From NCBI GenBank assembly GCA_043801855.1, contig JAZDLQ010000103.1:6916-70915 (forward strand): a DNA stretch of 64,000 nt, in the 5' to 3' direction. A program made the position numbers and the translations under genes. This DNA is from CAYTWW01 sp043801855 (GTDB lineage: Archaea > Nanobdellota > Nanobdellia > Woesearchaeales > GW2011-AR15). This document shows positions 1 through 6,934 of the stretch, one piece after another. Each line of letters begins with the position of its first letter. Within the stretch, counting starts at the first letter, position 1. The notes under the pieces were generated by a model. It saw only the letters and a program-made list of their open reading frames with translations, searched no databases and had not been told where the DNA came from.

Positions 1-1
1 T

Positions 2-1027
2 TTCTATATCATATCATATTTCTACTCAAAAAAATCTAAAATGTTTCACTTGCCGCAGACTAACCTCTATCTTTCATTATTTTTCTTAACAATTGCAATT
101 CCAATCCAGCTTGACGAGCGGCTTATAACAATTTCCTGGGCTCTTGAATCTGTAATTCTTATACTATTACATTATAAAACAGGGCTAAGAGAATTAAAGT
201 TTGTATCTTATGCAGTTTCGTTAATTACACTGATAAAATCTTTATTTTATAACAATGATTTTGTGCATTTCGATGCGATTGCAGGAATATTTAGTGTGAG
301 GCTCATATCATCCTTAATAACAGTATTATGCTTCTATTTTATTTATGAGGAAGTTAAGAAAAAAAATCTTCATGGAACTGAATATATAATTGGAAATCTT
401 TATTCATGGGCAGCAAGCTTGATTCTATTGAAAATAATTTTTCTGGAAGTTAATAATACCGCTGCAATCACTGCAATTCTTTCGCTATTAGCATTACTGC
501 TAGTTATAGCATCAAAAAAAGAATCAAAAGAGCTGCTTTATCAGGGATATGCTGTTTCAGCAATTGTTGTTTTAAAAGTTGTGCTGGTTGATAGCTGGGC
601 GCTCAAAAAAGTATTTTTTCTGGAATCAAAGCTGTTTGCTTTTACATCCGCAATCGCTGCGATTTATCTGATTTATCTTTTGCTTAGAAAAAAAGAGGAG
701 AAAATGCCTGAAATTATTTATTCGTATGCAGGTATTTTCCTTAGCTTTTTACTGGCCTTAACTGAATTAAAAGAATTTCAAGTATCAATCGGTTGGAGCA
801 TCCTTGCCTTGATTGTAATGGTAACTGGCTTTTACTGCAAAGAAGAGCATTTCAGAATCCAGGGAATAATTATATTTGCACTGACAATATTGAAAGTGTT
901 TCTTTACGACATACGTTCCCTTGATACTCTTTATAGGACATTATCATATATCTTTCTTGGCGTCATGCTTTTAACTGTTTCATTCATTTATGCAAAATAT
1001 AAGGATAAATTGAAGAAGATAATCTGA
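2..1027 (+). CDS. DUF2339-like polytopic membrane protein, C-terminal part (5' end outside window)
   Basis: The frame is open from base 2, so the gene begins before the window; the first ATG at 41 is probably internal. The visible part is almost entirely hydrophobic, with about ten predicted membrane helices. Each repeat resembles the DUF2339 pattern of helix pairs carrying 'TIAIPIQLD' near the beginning and 'LKVFLYDIRSLDTLYR' near the end. The latter matches the C-terminal signature of that family. DUF2339 proteins are large integral membrane proteins of unknown function, sometimes proposed to act in the cell envelope. No enzymatic motif is visible. An A-rich stretch follows the stop and leads straight into the 140-bp repeat array. 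Family assignment is by motif recognition only. Confidence 0.7.
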   Translation, partial: FYIISYFYSKKSKMFHLPQTNLYLSLFFLTIAIPIQLDERLITISWALESVILILLHYKTGLRELKFVSYAVSLITLIKSLFYNNDFVHFDAIAGIFSVRLISSLITVLCFYFIYEEVKKKNLHGTEYIIGNLYSWAASLILLKIIFLEVNNTAAITAILSLLALLLVIASKKESKELLYQGYAVSAIVVLKVVLVDSWALKKVFFLESKLFAFTSAIAAIYLIYLLLRKKEEKMPEIIYSYAGIFLSFLLALTELKEFQVSIGWSILALIVMVTGFYCKEEHFRIQGIIIFALTILKVFLYDIRSLDTLYRTLSYIFLGVMLLTVSFIYAKYKDKLKKII

Positions 1028-1040
1028 AATCTAAAAAAAA

Positions 1041-1415
1041 AAGTTGCTTGTAAAAATCCTCGCAACAAAATATAAAAAATTTAGAATTTCTCCAATAAAA
1101 ACAGCATCACAGCCATCTCTGTCCACATGCGGTTCTCTGTGCATCCTTATCAGGCTGCACCGAGCTATTTTCCGTATCGGAAAAGTTGCTCGTAAAACAC
1201 CTCGCAACAAAATTAACCATCTAAAACTTCTCCAATAAAAACAGTATCACTGCCATCTTTCGTCCACATTCTATTCTCTGCGCATCCTTATCAGGCTGCA
1301 CCGAGCTATTTTCCGTATCGGAAAAGTTGCTCGTAAAACACCTCGCAACAAAATTAACCATCTAAAACTTCTCCAATAAAAACAGCATCACAGCCATCTC
1401 TGTCCACATGCGATT
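1041..1415. repeat. 140/141-bp tandem repeat made from the argF 3' end plus a palindromic spacer
   Basis: Unit starts are near 1041, 1181 and 1321; the landmark TCCAATAAAA recurs at 1091, 1231 and 1372, giving periods of 140 and 141 bp. The third copy runs into the real argF 3' end. On the minus strand the first copy still encodes ENRMWTEMAVMLFLLEKF and a stop, with synonymous changes (AAG/AAA, TTT/TTC, TAG/TAA). The middle copy has a one-base insertion that breaks this frame. The spacer contains a perfect stem TTTTCCG-tat-CGGAAAA and GTTGC/GCAAC arms. A short open frame on the plus strand here is an accident of the repeat. This accounts for the whole 1028-1361 gap. Confidence 0.9.
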
Positions 1416-2294
1416 TTCCGCTTCGTCAAACACGATTGACTGCGGGCTGTCTATGACTTGAGCAGTTACTTCATATCCTCTATATGCAGGTAGGCAGTGC
1501 ATGAATATAGCGTTATGCTTTGCAAACTTCATAATTTTTTCATTTACCTGATAAGGCGAGAATATCTTCACACGCTCTGCTTTCTGCTCAGGCTTATGGT
1601 GATAGCTCATCCATGTGTCTGTTACAATAATATCTGCATGCATTGCTGCATCTTTAGGGTCATTTGTGATAATCACTTTTGAGCTTTGGTTTAGCGCAAC
1701 TTGCGTTGCATCCATAATAACTTCTTTTTTTGGCTCATATTCGCTGCCAGACGGGCTTGCAACACTAATGTTGATTCCGGCCATAGCGCAGCCTTGAATA
1801 AGTGAATGTGTCACATTGTTGTTTCCGTCACCCAAAAATGCAAGCTTTAGGCCTTTAAGCTCTCCTTTTTTTTCTTTTATCGCCATCAAATCAGCTAATA
1901 TCTGGCATGGGTGCGAGAAATTAGTGAGCATATTGATTACCGGAACCCTTGAATTCTTTGCAAGTTCAATTATATCGCTATGCTCAAAAAGCCTTGCTGA
2001 AATTATATCAACATATCTTGAAGCGCATTTGGCAGTGTCATGTATTGTCTCTCCTTTTCCCATTGGTGATGTGCTTGTATCATAATAGATTGCATGGCCG
2101 CCAAGCTTCATCATTCCTGTTTCAAAAGAGATTCTTGTCCGTAGCGACGGCTTTTGAAAAATCATAAGAAGGGTTTTTCTCTTCAGCGCTTTTCTGTATT
2201 CATCCGGGTTATTCTTTAGCTCGATTGATTTGTCAATTATACAAATCATTTCTTCAGGCGTGATGTCAGTAAGGTCAGTAAAGTCTCTTTTCAT
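1362..2294 (-). CDS. argF: ornithine carbamoyltransferase
   Basis: Transfers the carbamoyl group between carbamoyl phosphate and ornithine/citrulline, either in arginine synthesis or, run backward, in arginine fermentation; it is cytoplasmic. The carbamoyl-phosphate loop SLRTR is at residues 50-54. The ornithine-enzyme motif HPCQILAD lies near residue 130 and the HCLPA signature near residue 264. Length (310 aa) is normal for the family. The reading frame can be extended to a GTG at 2303, but the ATG at 2294 is preceded by GGTGAT five bases upstream, a good archaeal Shine-Dalgarno site that overlaps that GTG, so 2294 is preferred. The C-terminus reads ENRMWTEMAVM where most relatives have ENRLHAQKA. 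The ornithine-aminotransferase-like gene at 3317 suggests linked ornithine metabolism. The 3' end is duplicated downstream. Confidence 0.93.
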   Translation of the reverse strand: MKRDFTDLTDITPEEMICIIDKSIELKNNPDEYRKALKRKTLLMIFQKPSLRTRISFETGMMKLGGHAIYYDTSTSPMGKGETIHDTAKCASRYVDIISARLFEHSDIIELAKNSRVPVINMLTNFSHPCQILADLMAIKEKKGELKGLKLAFLGDGNNNVTHSLIQGCAMAGINISVASPSGSEYEPKKEVIMDATQVALNQSSKVIITNDPKDAAMHADIIVTDTWMSYHHKPEQKAERVKIFSPYQVNEKIMKFAKHNAIFMHCLPAYRGYEVTAQVIDSPQSIVFDEAENRMWTEMAVMLFLLEKF

Positions 2295-2369
2295 AAAAAT
2301 CACCGAATAAAAAAGATTATTTGGAAATTTTTAAAAGTTTGGTAAAAGAATGAGATACTCCCAGAATAA

Positions 2370-2378
2370 TTATAAATA
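2370..2378 (+). promoter_or_regulatory. TATA-like box for the unknown gene at 2401
   Basis: TTATAAATA is centred 27 nt before the ATG at 2401, which is the spacing expected for a leaderless archaeal transcript. It lies inside the reading frame if the upstream ATG at 2350 is used, which argues for the 2401 start. Confidence 0.5.
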
Positions 2379-2400
2379 TAACGATAGAATTCTTCTTTAT

Positions 2401-2889
2401 ATGACCTCTCTTGAAGATAAACTAGCTCAATTTATTAATCTTATAATTGATGAAGGAAGAGAATCCTTTCCTATTGAAGGCTATAATTTGGCAATAGAGC
2501 ATTGGCAATTGAAAGGTTATTGGAGAATTGATGCAAAAGATATCACAATGTTATATCATCCAGGAAAAGGCCCAAATAATAAATCACTAGTAGAATACAT
2601 GTTTGCCATTAGAAAAGAGGAAGATAAAATAGTGATTGCTAATTTCCATAGATTATCATATATAAAGAGACATGGGTACGGACGTGAATCACTAAGTGAA
2701 ATTGAAAAGGCTGCATCAGTACTAGCTCATATTCGGAAAACTCCTGTTGAGATACGATTTAGAGTTTTCCAAGATGAAGTGCAATTCTGGTTGGATAGTT
2801 TAGGATATCAATATCAAGGAGAGGTGCCCTCATATGTACTTAGTTTACCTTCTTTAAGAGTTTATATAAAAAAATTTAATTTCTTTTAA
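2401..2889 (+). CDS. hypothetical protein, possibly acetyltransferase-like
   Basis: I do not recognise this protein with confidence. The start at 2401 is chosen because a TATA-like box sits 27 nt upstream; an in-frame ATG at 2350 would add 17 residues. It is soluble, about 162 residues, with no signal peptide and no metal-binding motif. The segment 'RHGYGRESLSEIEKAA' followed about 30 residues later by 'FWLDSLGYQYQGE' resembles the acetyl-CoA loop, helix and final 'lGF' strand of GNAT acetyltransferases, but the R/Q-x-x-G-x-G/A signature is only approximate. It is divergent from argF and stands alone. A structure prediction would settle whether it is a GNAT fold. Confidence 0.55.
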   Translation: MTSLEDKLAQFINLIIDEGRESFPIEGYNLAIEHWQLKGYWRIDAKDITMLYHPGKGPNNKSLVEYMFAIRKEEDKIVIANFHRLSYIKRHGYGRESLSEIEKAASVLAHIRKTPVEIRFRVFQDEVQFWLDSLGYQYQGEVPSYVLSLPSLRVYIKKFNFF

Positions 2890-2954
2890 AAAAAATAATA
2901 GAAAAATAAAAATTCTGCTTGGAAACTTGGATCCTAGAAAAGTGACCTAGTTAA

Positions 2955-3116
2955 CTAAAATTTCCTTTTTTTCTGGTAGCAATCTCTGCAAAAAACAGGT
3001 CTGCCATCAGTTGGTTTGAATGGAACTTCGCATTCGTTTCCGCACTCTGAGCATTGAGCTTTGTGCATTTCTCTTGGTCCAAAGTCTCTTCTTGGGCCTC
3101 TGTTAAAATTGTTCAT
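2955..3116 (-). CDS. small CxxC/CxxC zinc-binding protein (53 aa)
   Basis: Encodes 53 residues with CSEC at 22-25, another Cys at 29 and CRDC at 43-46. The two CxxC pairs, 17 residues apart, flank 'VPFKPTDGRPVFCRDCY', a pattern seen in short archaeal and bacterial 'CxxC-x17-CxxC' zinc-ribbon proteins. The N-terminus is rich in Arg, Gly and Pro and probably disordered, so nucleic-acid contact is plausible but unproven. The ATG is preceded by AAGGAGG with a 7-nt spacer, the strongest Shine-Dalgarno site in the window, which supports real translation. Upstream on the same strand are TATA-like sequences at 3189-3208. The gene is monocistronic. Confidence 0.85.
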   Translation of the reverse strand: MNNFNRGPRRDFGPREMHKAQCSECGNECEVPFKPTDGRPVFCRDCYQKKRKF

Positions 3117-3188
3117 CTTTTTTCCTCCTTAAAAAAACACAAAAAATTCCGTACAATTTCAGGTCTCTTCTATGTTTTCATTGATGAA

Positions 3189-3208
3189 ATTTATACTAGT
3201 ATATAAAC
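3189..3208 (-). promoter_or_regulatory. TATA-like boxes for the CxxC protein gene
   Basis: Read on the minus strand this stretch contains GTTTATATA and AGTATAAAT. Either would place transcription start some 50-60 nt before the ATG at 3116, leaving a short leader that includes the strong AAGGAGG ribosome binding site. Confidence 0.4.
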
Positions 3209-3276
3209 ATATAGGTAATATTTAGTCGATTTTGATGAATCATACTATTTTTGGATAAAACGAAAAAAACCGATTG

Positions 3277-3285
3277 CTATAAATA
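3277..3285 (+). promoter_or_regulatory. TATA-like box for the class-III aminotransferase gene
   Basis: CTATAAATA is centred about 27 nt before GTG 3308 and 36 nt before ATG 3317. The transcript would start near 3308, giving a leader of only a few bases. Confidence 0.45.
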
Positions 3286-3316
3286 ATTCCAAATATTTTA
3301 TGTAATCGTGATACAT

Positions 3317-4597
3317 ATGGCTAATAATCATTCCAAAGGACATAACTACAGCCCGCTTGGGCCAAAAAGTGCTGCAATAATTGAGAGAATTAACAAGCAC
3401 AGTGCAACTAACTATTTGCCTTATCCATTTGTCGTTGAAAAGGCAGAGGGTGCATGGCTAATTGATCCTGACGGTAATAAGGCTCTTGACTTTTTATCAG
3501 CATATTCAGCTGTTCTAACACACAGGCATAAGGGGGTAATTGAAGCAGTTGAAAGAGAAATGAAAGAAGGAAGTGACCTTGTCAGCAGAGCAGTTTACTC
3601 ATCTAGATTTGCTGATTTTACAGATAAGATTCATGAAGTTACAGGATATGATAGAGTCCTTCCGAAAAGTGATGGCGGCTCAGCCACTGATTCAGCAATA
3701 AGCGGCCTGCTCATGCACGGATTTGTCAGAGGAATTAAAAATCCTGAAGTAATACTTACAAAAGATTATTTTCATGGAAGATCATGGGTTTTTGCATCAA
3801 ATGCGCTCTTTGACCCTGACCAGAGTTATAGGAGGATTCCAAAGGCTCCAGGCATTGTCGTTGTCGATGATAATATTGATGCGATAAAAGCAGCAGTAAA
3901 TGATAACACAATTGGCATTTTTATTGAAACGCATAAAGGTGAAGGAGGGCCTCTTTTTTCAAATAAGAATTATTTTTTAGCAATAAAAACACTTGCTAAA
4001 AATCGCAATCTCTTTTTTGGCTGCGATGAGATTCAAACAGGCCTTGGGCGATGCGGTTATATTATGGCTTGGCAGGAATATGGGGAAGTTGCAAGGCCTG
4101 ATTTTGTAACCTTAGGAAAAGCCCTTGGCGGTGGAATTATTCCGGTAAGTGCAGTAGTTGGTAATGAAGAATTCATGAAGATTTTTACACCAGGAAGCGA
4201 TGGAAGCACATTCGGCGGCTACCCTATTGCATGCGCTGCAGCAGTTGCATCACTTAATTATATTGTATCAGAAAATATCCCTAAAAAATCACTCGAGCTT
4301 GGAGATTATTTTGTAAAAAAGCTAAAAGCAATACCAAATATTAATGTCGAAAACAGGGGACTATTGATAAGAGTTGAGATAAAAGGCATTGACACAGCAA
4401 AATATGTTTGTTTAGAGATGCTTGTTGGAAAAAATAGGAATCCAAGAGTGTTTATGAAAGCTGGACATAATGACCCAATAAAAAAAGTTGCATATACAAG
4501 AATAGCGCCGCCGCCTGGCGCCATGACAAAAGAGTTGATTGATGAAGCAGTTGAAAAGACGATTGCGCCAATACTGAAGGATGCAGGAAAGTTTTAA
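3317..4597 (+). CDS. ornithine-aminotransferase-like class III PLP aminotransferase (divergent)
   Basis: A PLP-dependent class III aminotransferase, cytoplasmic, expected to move an amino group from the delta position of ornithine or a similar omega-amine to a keto acid. The N-terminal 'DFLSAYSAV' is characteristic of ornithine aminotransferases. The DEIQTGLGR motif holds the PLP-pyridine Asp, and the Schiff-base Lys is K268 in 'LGKALGGG'. 'STFGGYPIACA' matches the family C-terminal motif. The usual 'GAEAVEtA' cofactor-loop segment is replaced by 'GGSATDSA', and the 'EPIQGEGG' segment reads 'ETHKGEGG', so substrate range may differ. The ATG at 3317 follows GTGAT by four bases; a GTG start at 3308 is also possible. 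The argF neighbour supports an ornithine role. RocD-type is likely, 4-aminobutyrate or lysine use not excluded. Confidence 0.85.
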   Translation: MANNHSKGHNYSPLGPKSAAIIERINKHSATNYLPYPFVVEKAEGAWLIDPDGNKALDFLSAYSAVLTHRHKGVIEAVEREMKEGSDLVSRAVYSSRFADFTDKIHEVTGYDRVLPKSDGGSATDSAISGLLMHGFVRGIKNPEVILTKDYFHGRSWVFASNALFDPDQSYRRIPKAPGIVVVDDNIDAIKAAVNDNTIGIFIETHKGEGGPLFSNKNYFLAIKTLAKNRNLFFGCDEIQTGLGRCGYIMAWQEYGEVARPDFVTLGKALGGGIIPVSAVVGNEEFMKIFTPGSDGSTFGGYPIACAAAVASLNYIVSENIPKKSLELGDYFVKKLKAIPNINVENRGLLIRVEIKGIDTAKYVCLEMLVGKNRNPRVFMKAGHNDPIKKVAYTRIAPPPGAMTKELIDEAVEKTIAPILKDAGKF

Positions 4598-4608
4598 ACA
4601 CAATTTCC

Positions 4609-5808
4609 TCAAATATCAAATTCAATATAATATCCATACCTGTCAATTCCAGTAACAAAATCATTAACACTAGTCGTATTGGCAGATTTGTCAGAAAGTA
4701 CCTTTAACACTTCTTTAAATTCTATACTATTAACAAGCCTTGGCTTAAAACCTGAGGCAGCATTATCGCTTTTGAAAGGATAGAGTCTAAGAAATATCTT
4801 TTCAGAATTGTTTTGGCTTTGAATGATAAGCCTTGTAATAAAAGAATATGGAAACCCGCTCATAGATGAGTATCTTCCAATAGAATTAAAAAAGAAATTT
4901 CCGATTCCATACACAACATATGTGTCGTTGAAAAAATCTACTTGCTGGAGAGTATGCGAGCCATGGCCTATAATAAGATTAACATCACTGCTTTTTGTTA
5001 TTTGCGTTGCAAGCTGCTTTTGGCGCTGGCTCATCCACTCGTAATCTTCTCCCCAATGTATTAGTAGAATAATAAATGATTCAGGTTCTTTTTTTCTTAT
5101 TTGCCTTATGTTTTCCCAAAGAGCAGAATCGTCAATGCTAAGCACGCCTGCCTTATTCTTCTTTGCGTAAAAATTATATTTTTGCTCATAACTTGTTCTG
5201 TTATCAAAAGCTGAAAACACGAAAATTTTTCTTGTTTTGCCGTTACTTGAAATATCTATATTTAGCGGTTCTGCAGCGTCAATGCTGCTAAATCCGGCGC
5301 CAAAAAGCGATATTTTTGCTTGTCCCAGGTTACGTAAAGTGTCTTTTAGGCCTTCCTCTTTAAAATCCATCATGTGGTTGTTTGCTAAGGACACAGCACT
5401 AATTTTGTATTTTTTAAATATATACGGCGTAACTTGCGGATTATCGCTCTCAACAAAGCTTTTATTATTTCCATAAGGCGATTCCTTAAGTGTTGTAATT
5501 GGCGCTTCAAGATTTGCAATTGAATAATCTGATTCATTAAGCAGCAGGCTGAAATTTTCAAAAATTTTGGAAAAGAATAGTGAAAACTCTTTTTCATTGC
5601 AATCTATTATAGAGCGGCTTTCACAGTAATCTCTAAAGCTTGTATCTCCTAAAATTAGGATTGAATATTGACTATTGCCTAATTGATTTTTATTACAGCT
5701 TTCTTCCTGCCAGGCCTTTTTTCCAAGAGAAATTACTAGAATTATTAGTACAATTGTTGCAATTGCATAAATAATTGTAAAACAAACAATCTTTCTTTTT
5801 TTTTTCAT
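4609..5808 (-). CDS. CapA/PgsA-type metallophosphatase, membrane-anchored
   Basis: Member of the CapA (poly-gamma-glutamate capsule synthesis) branch of the calcineurin-like phosphatases. After an N-terminal Lys-rich segment and one membrane helix (about residues 5-25), the metal-site motifs appear in order: GDTSF, 'IANLEAPI', 'SLANNHMMD', 'LIHWGEDYEW' and 'IGHGSHTLQ'. The catalytic domain would face outward. The family acts in capsule or exopolymer assembly, but archaeal members have no assigned substrate. ATG 5808 is preferred over TTG 5826. It stands alone, convergent with the aminotransferase gene (gap 11 bp), and is the first hint of the surface-biogenesis theme in this window. Confidence 0.85.
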   Translation of the reverse strand: MKKKRKIVCFTIIYAIATIVLIILVISLGKKAWQEESCNKNQLGNSQYSILILGDTSFRDYCESRSIIDCNEKEFSLFFSKIFENFSLLLNESDYSIANLEAPITTLKESPYGNNKSFVESDNPQVTPYIFKKYKISAVSLANNHMMDFKEEGLKDTLRNLGQAKISLFGAGFSSIDAAEPLNIDISSNGKTRKIFVFSAFDNRTSYEQKYNFYAKKNKAGVLSIDDSALWENIRQIRKKEPESFIILLIHWGEDYEWMSQRQKQLATQITKSSDVNLIIGHGSHTLQQVDFFNDTYVVYGIGNFFFNSIGRYSSMSGFPYSFITRLIIQSQNNSEKIFLRLYPFKSDNAASGFKPRLVNSIEFKEVLKVLSDKSANTTSVNDFVTGIDRYGYYIEFDI

Positions 5809-5846
5809 CAAAAAAGAAAAAGCCAAATGTAGTTATTAAACTTATT

Positions 5847-6025
5847 AAATTGCACAGCCAGAAATCCAGATACTTAAGTATACTGGATGAATGGCTGCGC
5901 TTGGCAGTGCAATTTGCTGAAGTCCGAGCAGCGAATCCCCACCATTAATTGAAAATAAATATATTTTCAATTTGCTAAAAATGCGTCCATTTTTATCATA
6001 TGGTAGGGGAGAGCCTCGGACTTCA
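5847..6025. ncRNA. candidate structured RNA, family not identified
   Basis: Two nested stem systems lie side by side. The first has a perfect 9-bp stem (5847-5855 with 5907-5915) enclosing AGCCA/TGGCT and TCCAG/CTGGA stems around a 12-nt palindrome. The second has a perfect 11-bp stem (5918-5928 with 6015-6025), then CCCCACCA/TGGTAGGGG (5937-5944 with 6001-6009), then two hairpins of 11 bp (5947-5957/5962-5972) and 8 bp (5976-5983/5988-5995). That is far more pairing than AT-rich intergenic sequence should show. The strand is unresolved. It does not carry the conserved blocks I know for RNase P, SRP or tRNA. A palindromic mobile element is the main alternative. Confidence 0.55.
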
Positions 6026-6096
6026 TTCAAATTTTTAAAAATGAACTTCTTGACTCATTTTTTTATTAATTAGTCACTTATTATTAGTAAAAAAAG

Positions 6097-6104
6097 TTTA
6101 TATA
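6097..6104 (+). promoter_or_regulatory. TATA-like box for the surface-protein operon
   Basis: TTTATATA here would start transcription near 6125-6132, giving the giant surface-protein gene a leader of almost 300 nt, long for an archaeon. Confidence 0.45.
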
Positions 6105-6129
6105 ACTCAACCTAATAATTTTTATCTTA

Positions 6130-6418
6130 TTTAATTAAAGTGGGAGGAGTTAAACATAGAATTTCATAGTATAGACAGTTTTTCGGTAATTAGCAGTATA
6201 GAGAAGATTGCAAAAACCCTGCAAACTTCTAATATAGCAAATGGACAAATTCCTTTGCTATTAGGAAAAGCGCATTTTTCGCGCTTTGAGTATAGAGCAC
6301 TTTGCATCGTGTTTTTAACGTCGAGAGAGCCTTTGCTCTTTTTAAAAATCGCACTTTTTGCAAAGTTCTCTATAAATTTCTTTAATAATAATTTTTATAT
6401 ATCTAAGAGGTGTGGAGC
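6130..6418 (+). promoter_or_regulatory. long leader with two related inverted repeats
   Basis: A 16-nt motif close to TATAGAGAACTTTGCA occurs four times as two inverted pairs: 6197-6212 with 6220-6236 (7-nt loop), and 6291-6306 with 6359-6374 (one mismatch, 52-nt loop). Inside the larger loop are AAGAGC-type hairpins, and AAAGCGC/GCGCTTT lies between the pairs. A frame is open from ATA 6156, eight bases after GGGAGGAG, for 88 codons to a TGA at 6420-6422. That TGA overlaps the TTG start of the next gene. It has no recognised start codon, so it is not annotated as a gene. The region may be an attenuator-like leader, a decayed small gene or an element remnant. Confidence 0.45.
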
Positions 6419-6934
6419 TTGAAAAAAACAATGTTTGTAGCTTTAGCTGCCTTTCTTTTGGCAGCATTATTTGCAAATGCAGAAGTATTAATTGTTAGCC
6501 TAAATAAGGGAGAGTATTCGGCCGGTGAATCTGTCCTCATATCAGGCTATACTTTTGATGACAATCTGAATGCAAAATCAGACAGCACTGTTACAATTTA
6601 TCTTAATGATACTCTACTCTATGAAGGCCTTCCCGCATCAGATGGATTATTCAACCACACCATAATAAACATCTCTGTCGGAAGCTACAAAGTTACTGCA
6701 AACACAAGTGACTCTACGCAGGTTTTAACATTTGAAGCTACTGCAGCAGCTCTTACTCCATCTTACATAATTATTGCATCTTCATTAAATGTCCCGTACA
6801 CAAATCCGCTAGTCAATTTTACAGTCCAAAAATATTTAGGAGACACGCTGACAAGCGACTCTTACACATACAATATATATTACTCAAACGGAACACTATT
6901 TAATTCATCAACCTATACAAGCGGCTCTTCTTAA
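6419..6934 (+). CDS. giant secreted Ig/MG2-like surface protein, N-terminal piece ending at an in-frame TAA
   Basis: The TTG at 6419 is preceded by GAGGTG with a six-base spacer, so it is preferred over GTG 6410. A clear signal peptide (KK, then about 15 hydrophobic residues, ending 'ALFANA') is followed by an extracellular beta-sandwich module with the 'Y-x-A-G-E-x-V-x-I-x-G' pattern of MG2/macroglobulin-like domains. Translation stops at TAA 6932-6934, but the same frame continues without another stop to 16570 and the protein style does not change. This is therefore best read as the first 171 residues of one long gene. See the next entry for the remainder. Confidence 0.75.
   Translation: MKKTMFVALAAFLLAALFANAEVLIVSLNKGEYSAGESVLISGYTFDDNLNAKSDSTVTIYLNDTLLYEGLPASDGLFNHTIINISVGSYKVTANTSDSTQVLTFEATAAALTPSYIIIASSLNVPYTNPLVNFTVQKYLGDTLTSDSYTYNIYYSNGTLFNSSTYTSGSS

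Noticed and set aside
1044..1238. Open frame on the plus strand inside the argF repeat
   Set aside because: It lies wholly inside the 140-bp tandem repeat, has no ribosome site or family resemblance, and the opposite strand explains the sequence as argF 3' ends.
5847..6025. RNase P or SRP RNA
   Set aside because: GAAGTCCG and GGATGAATGGCTG recall RNase P blocks, but the matching 3' block (ACAGAA...GGCTTA) is absent and the order is wrong. No SRP helix-8 motif was found on either strand.
5845..6030. Open frame on the minus strand in the folded element
   Set aside because: The region is explained by nested stems; the frame has no Shine-Dalgarno site and no recognisable protein features.
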